A stretch of 64,000 nucleotides of DNA from CAHJWH01 sp965198905 (GCA_965198905.1 OZ240678.1:2914001-2978000), one strand, 5' to 3'; positions 25,192-35,242 are shown, numbered from the stretch's first letter. Notes: generated from the sequence alone by a model not told the origin. Program-made: numbers and translations.

Positions 25192-26373
25192 ATGTTCACC
25201 GGCTTCATCGAGGGCCTACGCAAGTCGGGCGTCCCGGTCTCCATCACCGAGCACCTGTCGCTTCTTGGCGCGATGCAGGGCGGCGTGGTCGACTACAGCG
25301 TGGAGGACTTCTATTTCCTCGCCCGCTCGGCCCTGGTGAAGGACGAGCGCTGGTTCGATCGCTACGACCGGGTGTTCGCCCAGCACTTCAAGGGGCTGGA
25401 AGCGGTGTCCGGCGAGGACCTGACCACCGACATCCCCGAGGACTGGTTGCGCAAGCTGGCCGAGAAGACCCTGAGCTCGGAGGATATGGCGGCGGTCGAG
25501 GCGCTCGGCGGCTTCGACAAGCTGATGGAGACGCTGCGCCAGCGGCTGGAGGAGCAGAAGGAGCGCCATCAGGGGGGCTCCAAGTGGATCGGCACGGCGG
25601 GCACCTCGCCGTTCGGGGCCCACGGCTACAACCCCGAAGGTATCCGGATCGGCCAGCACGAGAGCCGCCACCGCCGCGCGGTCAAGGTCTGGGACAAGCG
25701 CGAGTTCCGCGATTTGGACGACGGGGTGGAGCTGAACACCCGTACGCTGAAGCTCGCCTTGCGCAAGCTCCGCCGTTTCGCCCGGGAAGGCGCGGCCGAG
25801 GAGCTGAATCTGGACGGCACCATCCGCGCCACCGCCGAGAACGCCGGCTCGCTCGACCTGAAGTTCACGCCGGAGCGGCGCAACGCCATGAAGGTGCTGC
25901 TGTTCCTGGACGTCGGCGGCTCCATGGACGACCACGTCAAGGCGTCGGAGGAGCTGTTCAGCGCCGCGCGGTCGGAGTTCAAGCATCTGGAGTATTTCTA
26001 CTTCCACAACTGCGTCTATGAGGGCGTGTGGAAGTCCAACGCTCGCAGGCGCATCGACCAAACCCCGACCCGGGATGTCCTGCGCACTTTCGGGCCGGAC
26101 TACCGGCTGATCTTCGTGGGCGACGCGGCCATGAGCCCTTACGAGATCGTCCAGCCGGGCGGTGCGGTGGAGCACTGGAACCCGGAGAGCGGCCAGACCT
26201 GGATCGAGCGGCTCACCGGCCACTTCCGCCGGGTGGCGTGGCTGAACCCCACGCCCGAGCCAGCCTGGGCCTATAGCCAGTCCACCGGCATCCTTCAGCA
26301 GCTGCTGGAAAGCCGGATGTATCCGATGACGCTCGACGGGCTGGACCGGATGACCCGCGCTCTGTCCCGGTAG
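25192..26373 (+). CDS. CoxE-like VWA domain protein
   Basis: The 393-residue protein has an alpha-helical N-terminal half and a C-terminal von Willebrand A domain with the metal-ion-dependent adhesion motif DVGGSMDDH (Asp240). It contains YFYFHNCVYEGVW and IFVGDAAMSPYEI, typical of CoxE-like proteins that work with a MoxR ATPase. The pair probably remodels or inserts metal into a target complex, but no obvious target gene is next to it. The ATG at 25192 lies 158 bases after moxR; the long C-terminus is complete. Confidence 0.88.
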   Translation: MFTGFIEGLRKSGVPVSITEHLSLLGAMQGGVVDYSVEDFYFLARSALVKDERWFDRYDRVFAQHFKGLEAVSGEDLTTDIPEDWLRKLAEKTLSSEDMAAVEALGGFDKLMETLRQRLEEQKERHQGGSKWIGTAGTSPFGAHGYNPEGIRIGQHESRHRRAVKVWDKREFRDLDDGVELNTRTLKLALRKLRRFAREGAAEELNLDGTIRATAENAGSLDLKFTPERRNAMKVLLFLDVGGSMDDHVKASEELFSAARSEFKHLEYFYFHNCVYEGVWKSNARRRIDQTPTRDVLRTFGPDYRLIFVGDAAMSPYEIVQPGGAVEHWNPESGQTWIERLTGHFRRVAWLNPTPEPAWAYSQSTGILQQLLESRMYPMTLDGLDRMTRALSR

Positions 26374-26480
26374 GCGGCTCGCGCCAGCCGACTGAGGAAA
26401 GAACGTCCGGTCAATCAGACGTGATGCGCCGTTCCGCCCGTCCGCCCGTTGGCTCCAGCGTCCGGTGACGAGGAACAGCG

Positions 26481-28040
26481 ATGCCACAGCAACGATCGAT
26501 CATCGCAGGCAGCGAGCGGGCTGCGCCTAGAGGCAAGCGCGTCGGCGAGGCGGATGCGGACGCGACGGTGCAGGTCAGCGTCTACATGAGGCCGGCCGGT
26601 CCGCCGGACCTTCACCCTTCGCAACCCGGCGCTGGGCACCGCTTTCCCTCCCGGGCTCAGCTCCACGCCGAACGCACCAAGAGCCTGGACAGCGCCATGG
26701 GACGTCTGCAGGCGTTCGCCCGAGAGGCGGGCCTGAAAGTGGTCGAGGCCAACCCGGGCCGCCGCTTGGTCAAGCTCGAAGGTCCGGTGCACGCCCTGCA
26801 GTCGGCCTTCTCCACCCAGCTGCACGATTACGAGGATGAGGGCCAAGTGTTTCGCGGCCGAACTGGGACGCTTTCGGCGCCCGCCGACGTAGCCGATACG
26901 GTCGAGGCTGTCCTGGGGCTGGATACCCGCCCGATCGCGACGCCCAAGTCCATACGGTTAGCGCATGCCGCGGCCTCGGCCGGCTTCCTGCCGAACCAGG
27001 TGGCCGAACTCTATGGCTTCCCGGCGCCCGCAGGGGCGGGGCGAGGCGAGTGCATCGCCATCATCGAGCTCGGCGGGGGTTTCAGCACCGCCGATACGAC
27101 GGCGGCCTTCGGCGCGATGAAGTTGACGCCGCCCCAAGTCGTCGCCGTCCCTGTCTCCGGCGGCGTCAACCAGCCCGGCGAGGACACTGACGCCGACGGC
27201 GAGGTGGCGCTCGATATCCAGGTCGCCGGCGGGACAGCCCCGGGAGCGAAGCTCGCCGTCTACTTCGCCCCCAACACCGACCAGGGCTTCGTGGACGCCA
27301 TCAGCCAGGCGGCGCACGACCAGACCAATGCACCCAGCGTGATGTCGATCAGCTGGGGCTCGGCGGAGAGCGCCTGGACCGGGCAGGCGGTTGCGGCCAT
27401 GACTTCGGCGCTGCAGGATGCGGCGACGCTCGGCGTCACCGTGCTCGCCGCCTCAGGCGACGGGCTGGCGACGGATGGGGTGAGCGACGGTAAGGCCCAT
27501 GTGGACTTCCCCGCGTCGAGCCCCCTGGCGGTGGGCTGCGGGGGCACCCTGCTGAAAGCCTCGGGCGGCAAGATCAGCCACGAGACCGTGTGGAACAGCG
27601 ACGGCGGCGGCACGGGGGGCGGCATCAGCGACCTGTTCGACGTTCCCGCCTACCAGGCGCAGGTCACCTTGCCGCCTTCGGTGAACGGCGGACGAAAGGG
27701 CAGGGGTGTTCCCGACGTGGCCTCCGACGCAGATCCCAACAGCGGCTATCGCGTGGTGGTGGACGGCAAGTCGGAGGTGATCGGCGGCACCAGCGCTGCG
27801 GCGCCGCTCTGGTCCGGGCTGTTCGCCCTGGTCAACGAGTCTGCGGGCGCGCCGTCGGGCCAGCCGCACATTACGCTTTACGCCCACCCCCAGGCTCTGC
27901 GCGACACCACCCAGGGCGACAACCTGTCGGGGGGGATCGGCTACAAGGCGACCAAGGGCTGGGACGCCTGCACGGGTCTGGGCAGTCCAAAAGGTGCGGC
28001 GATCGCGGCGCTCTTCCAGGCGGAAAAGGGGTCTGGCTAG
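26481..28040 (+). CDS. S53 serine-carboxyl peptidase (sedolisin/kumamolisin type)
   Basis: The 519-residue protein has an N-terminal activation prodomain (about residues 50-160) and an S53 catalytic domain. The catalytic triad is visible: Glu241 and Asp245 in DGEVALDIQ and Ser438 in GGTSAAAPLW; the oxyanion Asp is probably the one in the AASGDG stretch. These enzymes are usually acid-active, self-processing peptidases. No standard signal peptide precedes the prodomain, so export, if any, is by another route. A GAGGAAC stretch lies just before the ATG. Its TAG shares the CTAG tetranucleotide with the stop of the convergent ligase gene. Confidence 0.9.
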   Translation: MPQQRSIIAGSERAAPRGKRVGEADADATVQVSVYMRPAGPPDLHPSQPGAGHRFPSRAQLHAERTKSLDSAMGRLQAFAREAGLKVVEANPGRRLVKLEGPVHALQSAFSTQLHDYEDEGQVFRGRTGTLSAPADVADTVEAVLGLDTRPIATPKSIRLAHAAASAGFLPNQVAELYGFPAPAGAGRGECIAIIELGGGFSTADTTAAFGAMKLTPPQVVAVPVSGGVNQPGEDTDADGEVALDIQVAGGTAPGAKLAVYFAPNTDQGFVDAISQAAHDQTNAPSVMSISWGSAESAWTGQAVAAMTSALQDAATLGVTVLAASGDGLATDGVSDGKAHVDFPASSPLAVGCGGTLLKASGGKISHETVWNSDGGGTGGGISDLFDVPAYQAQVTLPPSVNGGRKGRGVPDVASDADPNSGYRVVVDGKSEVIGGTSAAAPLWSGLFALVNESAGAPSGQPHITLYAHPQALRDTTQGDNLSGGIGYKATKGWDACTGLGSPKGAAIAALFQAEKGSG

Positions 28041-29584
28041 CCCCCGGCGAGGGAGGTGAAACGCTCCCGCAGTTCCCGCTTGAGCACCTTGCCGATCGTG
28101 CTGCGCGGCAGAGCGTCCATCAGGTGCAGCTCGGCGAGGCGCTGGGTCTTGCCGACCCGTGCATTGACCCATTCGCGCAGCTCGCCGGCGCCGATCCTCG
28201 CGTCCTTTCGCAGAACGACGGCCGCCACCGGCGTCTCGCCCCAGGCTTCTGAGGCGACCCCGAACACCGACGCTTCGGCGACCGCGGGATGGGCGGCCAG
28301 TTCGGCTTCCAGATCGCTCGGATAGATGTTGAACCCGCCGGAAATGATCATGTCCTTCTTGCGGTCGATCAGGGTGAGGAAGCCGTCCGCATCCAGCCAG
28401 CCCACGTCGCCGGTGCGAATGAAGCGCTGCCCCTCCGGCGAGGTCCACTCCGCCTCTGACGTCTTGTCCGGCTGGTTGTGGTAGCCGTTCATCATCGAGG
28501 ATGAGCGCCCCACCACCTCCCCCGTCTCGCCGCGGGGCGCCTCCCGCCCCGCCTCGTCGATCAGGCGAATTTCGTGGCCCTCGATCGGGCGCCCGACGGT
28601 GGCCAGCTTGTCGGGGTGCTCGTGGGCCCGCAGCGCGCAGGAGCCGCCGCCTTCGGTCATGCCGTAGAACTCCACCAGACCTCCCGGCCAGCGCCGCAGC
28701 ACGTCGGCCTTTAGCTCGGCCGAGAAAGGCGCGCTGGTGGAGAACTTGGTGACGAAGCTGGACAGATCGTGCTCATCGAACCTCGGATGCTGCATCAGCC
28801 GGCGATACTGCACCGGCACCAGCATCGCGTGGGTGGCGCGATGATGTTCGGCCAGCGCCAGGAACTCGCCCGCATCGAACTTGGGCATGATGACCACCGT
28901 ACCGCCATTGGCCAAGGTCGGCAGGAAGCTGACCAGGGTGGTGTTGGAGTAGAGTGGCGTAGAGACCATGGTCACCGCATGCTCGGTGTAGGCCCCACGC
29001 CGGACCTGCGCCCAGCGAAAGCTGTTTGACTGCACGATCCCTTTCGGCTTTCCCGTCGTGCCGGAGGAGTAGATGATGTTGAACGGGTCGTCTGGATGGA
29101 CCGTCACGGCCTTGGGCTTGGCGCCTTCTGCGGCGAGCCAAGTCTCGAACGGCATCGCCGCATCCGAACCGTCCAGCGCCACGCGCAGCGCCGGCAGGCG
29201 GTGCATGACGGGGGCGAGAGCGGCGGCGGTCTGGGCGTCCAGGAACAAGATGCGCGCGCCGCAATCCTCGATCATGCCCGCGAGGCTTTCGGCCGTGGCC
29301 GAGGGCGCCAGCGGCGTCACGACCGCGCCTGCCCTCAGGAGGCCCAGGAAGGCGGTGGCGTAGCTGACGGACGCGGAGGCGCAGATCGCCCCCACTCTCC
29401 CCACATCCAGGCCATCCCGCTGCAGCGCCACGGCCACCCCATCCAGGCGGGTGTCGAAATCACGGTATGTCAGCGATCCATCGGCGTCGACCACTGCGAG
29501 ATGGTCCGGGCGTTCCGTAGCGCTGGCGCGGACCAGCTCGGGCAACGTCCCGAACGGCTGCAGTAGCAGGTCCTCGACCGTCAT
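28037..29584 (-). CDS. AMP-dependent acyl-CoA ligase
   Basis: The 515-residue adenylate-forming enzyme has the P-loop YSSGTTGKPKG, the FYGMTEGG motif, the hinge RTGDVGWLDADGFLTLIDR and the catalytic-lysine motif PRSTIGKVLKRE. The family covers fatty acids, aromatic acids and other carboxylates; the substrate is not visible. The ATG at 29584 begins MTVEDLL; an upstream in-frame start adds nine residues. It is separated by 130 bases from the divergent FMN oxidase gene, so the two could share control. Confidence 0.88.
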   Translation of the reverse strand: MTVEDLLLQPFGTLPELVRASATERPDHLAVVDADGSLTYRDFDTRLDGVAVALQRDGLDVGRVGAICASASVSYATAFLGLLRAGAVVTPLAPSATAESLAGMIEDCGARILFLDAQTAAALAPVMHRLPALRVALDGSDAAMPFETWLAAEGAKPKAVTVHPDDPFNIIYSSGTTGKPKGIVQSNSFRWAQVRRGAYTEHAVTMVSTPLYSNTTLVSFLPTLANGGTVVIMPKFDAGEFLALAEHHRATHAMLVPVQYRRLMQHPRFDEHDLSSFVTKFSTSAPFSAELKADVLRRWPGGLVEFYGMTEGGGSCALRAHEHPDKLATVGRPIEGHEIRLIDEAGREAPRGETGEVVGRSSSMMNGYHNQPDKTSEAEWTSPEGQRFIRTGDVGWLDADGFLTLIDRKKDMIISGGFNIYPSDLEAELAAHPAVAEASVFGVASEAWGETPVAAVVLRKDARIGAGELREWVNARVGKTQRLAELHLMDALPRSTIGKVLKRELRERFTSLAGG

Positions 29585-29714
29585 GGTGTCCTCGCGCTCG
29601 CTGCCGCGCATTTAGGCCACCGGCCAAGGCTCCGTCCAGAGCTGCAGGACGCTTGCTTGCGGATGGCGCCGCGTTAAAGGTCCGCCCGACGGCCGCGTCC
29701 GATAGGAGATCGCC

Positions 29715-30890
29715 TTGCAGACCCAATCCAAGCGCGCCGGCCCGGGCCAGATCCGCCTGGCCCGAACTTATGAGGCGGGGCTCGCCGGCCAGCGCTCCAA
29801 GACGCCGTTTCAAATATCGGTTCTGGAGACCGCGGCTGAAAACGCGATGTCGCCGGAGGCCTTCGGCTATCTGCAGGCGTCCGGCGCCGGCGCCACGCGG
29901 GACGCCAACCGGCAGGCCCTGGACGCCGTGCGGATCGTGCCGCGGATGCTGCGCGACGTCGGCGCCCGCAACCTGGAGATCGAGCTGTTCGGCCGCCGCC
30001 TGCCCGCGCCGCTGCTGCTCGGCCCGGTCGGCGTGCAGGAGCTCTGCCACCCTGAGGGCGATCTCGCTACGGCGCGCGCCGCGGCCGCTCGCGGCGTGCC
30101 GATGGTGTTCTCCAACCAGGCGTCGGTGGACATGGAGACCTGTGCGGCGGCCATGGGCGAGGCGCCCCGCTGGTTCCAGCTCTACTGGACGCGCTCGGAT
30201 GAACTGGCGCGCTCGCTGGTCCAGCGAGCGGAGCGCTGCGGATGCAGCGCCATCGTCATCACGCTGGACACCACCATGCTGGGCTGGCGGCCGGTGGACC
30301 TGGACCACGGCTTCCTGCCGTTCCAGAGCGGGCAGGGACTGGCGCAGTACACCTCAGACCCCGTGTTCTGCGCCATGCTGGACAAGCCGCCGGAGGAGGA
30401 CATCCTGGCCACCGCGCGCCTGTTCGCCACCATCTACTCCGACCCGACCCTGGATTGGGAGCGGCTGAAGCGGATCCGGGACTGGACGACGCTGCCGGTC
30501 GTCCTGAAGGGCGTCCAGCATCCGGCGGACGCGAGAATGGCGGCCGAAGCCGGATGGGATGGGATCGTGGTCTCCAATCACGGTGGCCGGCAGGTGGACG
30601 GGGCGGTGGGGTCGGCGGCTCAGCTCGCCGCCTGCGTGGATGCGGTGGGCGGGCGCATGCCCGTGCTGTTCGACAGCGGGGTGCGCGGCGGGGCCGACGT
30701 CGTCAAGGCCCTAGCCCTGGGCGCGGCAGCGGTGCTGCTGGGCCGTCCCTACCTCTGGGGCCTGGCGGTGGACGGGGAAGCCGGCGTGGGCGCGGTGATC
30801 GACAACGTCATCGGCGAGCTGGACCTCGCCATGGGGCTGGCCGGCGTCTCCGACGTGAACGCCATCGGCCGCGAGACGGTGGGCCTGTAG
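29715..30890 (+). CDS. FMN-dependent alpha-hydroxy-acid oxidase/dehydrogenase
   Basis: The 391-residue protein belongs to the lactate oxidase/glycolate oxidase family, which oxidises L-2-hydroxy acids using FMN in a TIM barrel. It has the active-site block VVSNHGGRQVDG (His289, Arg292), the FMN-phosphate region VLFDSGVRGGADVVKALALGA and LLGRPYLWGLA. The N-terminal part resembles lactate 2-monooxygenases more than membrane lactate dehydrogenases. The start is a TTG, but AGGAGAT six bases upstream supports it. Confidence 0.88.
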   Translation: MQTQSKRAGPGQIRLARTYEAGLAGQRSKTPFQISVLETAAENAMSPEAFGYLQASGAGATRDANRQALDAVRIVPRMLRDVGARNLEIELFGRRLPAPLLLGPVGVQELCHPEGDLATARAAAARGVPMVFSNQASVDMETCAAAMGEAPRWFQLYWTRSDELARSLVQRAERCGCSAIVITLDTTMLGWRPVDLDHGFLPFQSGQGLAQYTSDPVFCAMLDKPPEEDILATARLFATIYSDPTLDWERLKRIRDWTTLPVVLKGVQHPADARMAAEAGWDGIVVSNHGGRQVDGAVGSAAQLAACVDAVGGRMPVLFDSGVRGGADVVKALALGAAAVLLGRPYLWGLAVDGEAGVGAVIDNVIGELDLAMGLAGVSDVNAIGRETVGL

Positions 30891-30944
30891 CGCGAGTTGG
30901 TCGAGGCCTTCCGACCTGCGGCGCCGGTTCGCCGCGAAACTCTG

Positions 30945-31715
30945 TCAGGCCACCAACTTGGCGCGGAGGCGGGCGAGCCGGGCCGTATCCACCCCGAGGA
31001 TCGCCAGATAGGGCTCCAGCCCGCTACGCTCGGCGTCGATCGCGGCGAAGGATGCGTCCAGGTGGGCGGCGGTGACGCCCATGAAGCCCCGCAGGATAGC
31101 TTCGCTCGGCGGGCGTCCGATGATGGGGGACAGGGAGGCGGACACCCGGACCCGCCGCGCCTCGGTCATCATCACCGCGTTGGTCTGGAGGAAGTCGTCC
31201 ATGACGTCGGCGCGGGCGACGCCGAGCGCGCGCTGGATCAAGGCGACCAGCAAGCCCGTCCGATCCTTGCCGGCCGTGCAATGCACCAGCAGCGCGCCAT
31301 CGTCGGTGTCCAGGGCGGCGAAGGCCTGGCCGAACAGGGCCATGTGGCGCGGCTCGAACGGCGCGGTCCGGTAGTAGCCGGCGAGATAGGCCTCGACCCC
31401 TTCGTCGCTGAGGTCGCCCTGGCGAAGGAACTCCACATGAGGCCCCTCCGCCCGGTCCCCCTCGTCGGAGAAGATCAGCCGACCGGGGAAGGCCGTCCAC
31501 CGTGACGGGTGCTGGCGTCGCTCGGCACCGCGGCGCAGATCGACGATAACGCCGATCCCGAGCCGCTGCAGCATCGCGATATCGGCGACCTCGGCGCCGC
31601 CCAGATGGGCCGAGCGGAACAGCCTGCCCCCTCGAACCCGGCCGCCGAACGCCGACTCCGCGCCGCCGAAATCGCGGAAGTTGTCGACACCGATCAGGAC
31701 AGCGCTCAAGGACAC
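30945..31715 (-). CDS. Tyrosine-protein phosphatase family protein
   Basis: The 256-residue protein has the P-loop of cysteine phosphatases, HCTAGKDRTG (Cys146, Arg152), and an N-terminal NFRDFGG motif. It fits the LipA-like dual-specificity/lipid phosphatase group in bacteria (often annotated tyrosine-protein phosphatase). No signal peptide is seen. It follows the aldolase-like gene by 24 bases on the same strand and is probably co-transcribed with it. The start is a GTG at 31715. Confidence 0.88.
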   Translation of the reverse strand: MSLSAVLIGVDNFRDFGGAESAFGGRVRGGRLFRSAHLGGAEVADIAMLQRLGIGVIVDLRRGAERRQHPSRWTAFPGRLIFSDEGDRAEGPHVEFLRQGDLSDEGVEAYLAGYYRTAPFEPRHMALFGQAFAALDTDDGALLVHCTAGKDRTGLLVALIQRALGVARADVMDDFLQTNAVMMTEARRVRVSASLSPIIGRPPSEAILRGFMGVTAAHLDASFAAIDAERSGLEPYLAILGVDTARLARLRAKLVA

Positions 31716-31739
31716 AAGCCGAGTCGCGAACCCCTGATC

Positions 31740-32519
31740 CTAGCTGTCGTAGCCCGGCGACTGGCGATCCAGCTTGCGCAGCAGGCCCGGCCAGCCGAGG
31801 CGCGCCACCGAGTTCATTCCGGCGCGAGGCGTTTGTCCCCGGACGGTCTCCTGCGCTTCGTCCGGCGCGATCAGAAGGCCGTCCCGGCCGGCCGACAAGG
31901 CGGCGACCTGCTGGGCGCAGGCGCGCTCCAGGAAGAACATCAGCGTCCAGGTCTCCGCGGCCGAGGCGCCGACGCCCAGCGTGCCGTGGTTGCGCAGCAT
32001 CATCAGGCTCTTGTCGCCGAGGTCGGCCACCAGCCGCTCGCGCTCGTCATGGTTCAGCGCGACGCCTTCATAACCGTGGTAGGCGAGCTGCGGAATGATG
32101 ATCAGGTGGTTCTGGCTGATCGGCAGCAGCCCCTCGGCCTGGGCCGAAACGCCCACGCCGCAGTCGGTGTGCAGGTGCATGACGCACAGGGCGTCGGAGC
32201 GCGCCGCATGGATGGCGGAGTGGATCGTGAAACCCGCCGGATTGATCTTGTAGGGCGTATCCATGACGATCGCCCCGTCCAGGTCGACCTTGACCAGGGC
32301 GGAGGCGGTCATTTCATCGAAATAGACGCCGTAGGGATTAATCAGGAAGTGGTGTGCCGGCCCGGGCACCCGCATGGAGATGTGGGTGAAGATTGCGTCG
32401 TCCCACCCGTGTAATGCAACCAAGCGGTAGAGTGCGGCGAGTTCCACCCGCGCACCCCACTCCTGCTCGCTCACCCGTCCCTTGAGGCCGCTGGGGCCCG
32501 CAATCGATCCGTCCGCCAT
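31740..32519 (-). CDS. Class II aldolase/adducin family protein
   Basis: The 259-residue protein has the class II aldolase/adducin fold. Metal-binding histidines are visible in VMHLHTDCG and later in LRNHGTLGVG, with THISMRVPG and INPYGVYFDEMTAS near the N-terminus. Members act on sugar phosphates or, in many soil bacteria, on unknown aldol substrates. It sits between the TonB receptor and the phosphatase on the same strand, suggesting a role in using an imported compound. Confidence 0.88.
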   Translation of the reverse strand: MADGSIAGPSGLKGRVSEQEWGARVELAALYRLVALHGWDDAIFTHISMRVPGPAHHFLINPYGVYFDEMTASALVKVDLDGAIVMDTPYKINPAGFTIHSAIHAARSDALCVMHLHTDCGVGVSAQAEGLLPISQNHLIIIPQLAYHGYEGVALNHDERERLVADLGDKSLMMLRNHGTLGVGASAAETWTLMFFLERACAQQVAALSAGRDGLLIAPDEAQETVRGQTPRAGMNSVARLGWPGLLRKLDRQSPGYDS

Positions 32520-32569
32520 AGTCGTTCTCCGGCAGCCAGCCCCAGCGTCCAGCGCCTCCTTTTGAACCT

Positions 32570-35242
32570 CTAGAACTTGGCCCGCAAGGTGGCGCCAAAG
32601 GTCCGGGGGTTGCCGAGGAAGGCGTCGATCAGGCCGGTGGCGTTGGTCGGGGCGTTCTGGAACGGCGAGTCGAAAGCCACCTGTTCGTAATTGGTGTCGA
32701 ACACGTTGTCGGCCCAGAACTCGACATCATACTGGCCGTTCTGCGGGCCGAAGATGATGCGGCCATCGCTGACGAAGTAGGACCCTTGCGTCTTGCGGGA
32801 GTCTTCATCAGATCCCGTATTGTACTTGGAGTTGAACTTGGTGCCGAAGTTGAAGCGGACCATGTAGTCCAAGGGCAGGCGGTAGGTGTAAGTCGCAGCG
32901 AAGTCAGCGGAATACTGCGGCGCCAACGGCAGGCGCGAGCCGGGCGCGCCGAGGAAGCCCGAGGTCGCCAGCGCGGCGTTGTCGCTGTGCGAGAAACGGG
33001 TGCTGGCGATGGTCAGGCCGCCCTGGATGTTCAGGTCGCGGATCGGTCGCCAGAGGAAGTCGGTGTCCAGGCCCTTGCTGTAGACCGCCGGCAGCGAGTC
33101 GACCACGAACACCAAGCCGTTGAACGTGTTGTACTGGAAGTTTGAGAACTTCTCATAGAACAGCGTGCCGTTCAGCAGCAGCTTGCGGTCGAACAGCGTG
33201 TTCTTCACCCCGGCTTCGATCGAGTCGGAATATTCCGGCTTGAAGTATGTGTTGGTGTCGGCGGTCACGGCCGTGACCAGACCGTTCGCACCCACCGGAC
33301 AGTTGACGTCGTTGGGACAGCCCACCCGGTCCAGGTTGAAGCCGCCGGCCTTGAAGCCCTTGGCGTACGAGAGGTAGGTCAGCACCTGCGGGGCGAACCG
33401 ATAGACCACCTTCGCCGTGCCGGAGGTATTGGTGGCCGACTCGCTCTGGTGATTGTTGAAGTTGTTGAAAGCCGGGCTCTCGAACGGCAGGCAGACGGTG
33501 TTCAAGCCAGCCTGGCCAAGCAACCCACCGGCCGGGCTGTTGATCAGCGCCGAGCAGCCCTCTCCGGTGCCGATATTCTGGTTGCTGCTGTTCAGCACCT
33601 TGTTGTCGATGGTATAGCGCGCGCCGATGTTCACATCGAGCTTGCTGGTCAGATGCGCCGTCTCGTTGGTGAAGATGGCGTAAGAGTCGTCGCGCTGGCG
33701 ATAGCGGTCGACCCCGCCGTTGCCGGCCGGCTGGATGGCGTTGGGGCCGCCGAGCAGTTGCTGGAAACCGGGGATCGGTTCACCTAAGCCGATGGTGCTG
33801 AACAACTCGTCCAGATAGGTGTTGAAGTTGTTGCCGAACAGCAGCTCGAAGTTGTCGCGCAGGTACTCGTTGGCGTAGAAGCCCCCGACTAGATAGTCGA
33901 GCTTGCCGTAGGTGCCGGCGAAACGGATCTCCTGGCTGAAGTCCTGGAACTGGGTGCTGTTCTGGTCGCCGGTCGGGACCTGCAGCAGGTCGGCGGTGCT
34001 GAAGTCGATATCGTTGCCGTCGACCAGCTTCCAATTGCGGAAGGCGGTGATCGAGGTGATCGAGGCGTTGATGCTCGGCAGCTTGTAGTCGATCTGACCG
34101 GAGACGCCTTCGTCGATGATGTTCTGGGTGTTCGGTCGGTTCGCGTAGGACACGCGGTTGTAGGGTTTGGGCGTCTGCGGCTCTCCGCCCCCGCCGAGCG
34201 GTCCCGCAAGGCCGGCGTCGAGCGCCTGGACGTTGATCGGGCTGTTGGCGTTCAGCGGCGAGCCGTTGGCCTTGATCACTGCGGCGCAGCAGTTTTCGTC
34301 ACGGTGGGTGTAGTCGCCGATGATCCGGATCGACAGGTTGTTGTCCGGCTTGAACAGCAACTGCGGCCGTATGGTGTAGAAGTCCTCGTTGTCGCTGGAG
34401 TCACGGGTGTTCGGGCCGCCGCCGGTCACAACGCTATAGAAGCCGTCGCGCTGACGGTCGGCAAAATACAGACTGGCCGCCACCTTGTCGCCGCCGAACA
34501 CCGGCAGTGCGCCGTGCACCTCGGCCGAGCCGCCGATGGCGTTATAGTTGCCCGCGGTGACTTCCGCGCTGCCGCCGAACTTGAAGGAAGGCTCGGCGGT
34601 GGTGATGCTGATCACGCCGGCCGAGGTCGACTTGCCGAACAGTGTGCCCTGCGGACCCTTTAGCACCTCGATCTGGTCCACGTCGCCCAGGTCACCGAAG
34701 CCCACGCCGTTGCGCGGACGATAGACGCCGTCGATCACCACGCCGACCGAAGGCTCCAGCCCCGGATTGTCGCCGACGGTGCCCACGCCGCGGATGCGCG
34801 CCGTGGTGCTGGCCTGGGACGCCGTGGAGGTGACGGTCAGGCCGGGCGTCAGCTTGGAGAGATCCTTGATGTCGCGCACGCCGCTGTCCTGCAGCAGCTG
34901 CTTATTGACCACCGTCACCACGATGGGGACGTCCTGCAGGTTTTCCTTGCGCTTCTGGGCCGTCACAACGATGGCGTCGACGGTGTAAGGCGTGCGCGTT
35001 CCCGGCGCGGTGTAGACGCTGGACGGCGCGCTCGGGCCCGTCGCACCCTGCCCGGGCAGCGGTGGCGCGCCATGCGCCAGGGTCTGGGGTGTGGCGCTGG
35101 CGGGGCCGGTGTCCGTCGGCGGCAGGCCGACGGGGGCGGGGTTGGCGGAGCCCTGCGCCGACGCCGTCATGCCGCCGCCCAGAATCGCCGTAGCCAGCGC
35201 CAGCGACGACGCGGTCATCCGCAGGATCAAACCTCTGTTCAT
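32570..35242 (-). CDS. TonB-dependent outer-membrane receptor
   Basis: The 890-residue protein has an N-terminal signal peptide ending near MTASAQ, a Pro/Ala-rich spacer of about 65 residues, a plug domain starting IVVTAQKRKENLQDVPI (TonB box region and plug), and a large beta-barrel ending in LRAKF with a terminal Phe. It lacks obvious siderophore-specific features; receptors of this type in Caulobacterales take up diverse plant, aromatic or steroid compounds. I chose the ATG at 35242 because GAGGGTGG lies just upstream, and a TTG 12 bases earlier is weaker. Confidence 0.93.
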   Translation of the reverse strand: MNRGLILRMTASSLALATAILGGGMTASAQGSANPAPVGLPPTDTGPASATPQTLAHGAPPLPGQGATGPSAPSSVYTAPGTRTPYTVDAIVVTAQKRKENLQDVPIVVTVVNKQLLQDSGVRDIKDLSKLTPGLTVTSTASQASTTARIRGVGTVGDNPGLEPSVGVVIDGVYRPRNGVGFGDLGDVDQIEVLKGPQGTLFGKSTSAGVISITTAEPSFKFGGSAEVTAGNYNAIGGSAEVHGALPVFGGDKVAASLYFADRQRDGFYSVVTGGGPNTRDSSDNEDFYTIRPQLLFKPDNNLSIRIIGDYTHRDENCCAAVIKANGSPLNANSPINVQALDAGLAGPLGGGGEPQTPKPYNRVSYANRPNTQNIIDEGVSGQIDYKLPSINASITSITAFRNWKLVDGNDIDFSTADLLQVPTGDQNSTQFQDFSQEIRFAGTYGKLDYLVGGFYANEYLRDNFELLFGNNFNTYLDELFSTIGLGEPIPGFQQLLGGPNAIQPAGNGGVDRYRQRDDSYAIFTNETAHLTSKLDVNIGARYTIDNKVLNSSNQNIGTGEGCSALINSPAGGLLGQAGLNTVCLPFESPAFNNFNNHQSESATNTSGTAKVVYRFAPQVLTYLSYAKGFKAGGFNLDRVGCPNDVNCPVGANGLVTAVTADTNTYFKPEYSDSIEAGVKNTLFDRKLLLNGTLFYEKFSNFQYNTFNGLVFVVDSLPAVYSKGLDTDFLWRPIRDLNIQGGLTIASTRFSHSDNAALATSGFLGAPGSRLPLAPQYSADFAATYTYRLPLDYMVRFNFGTKFNSKYNTGSDEDSRKTQGSYFVSDGRIIFGPQNGQYDVEFWADNVFDTNYEQVAFDSPFQNAPTNATGLIDAFLGNPRTFGATLRAKF

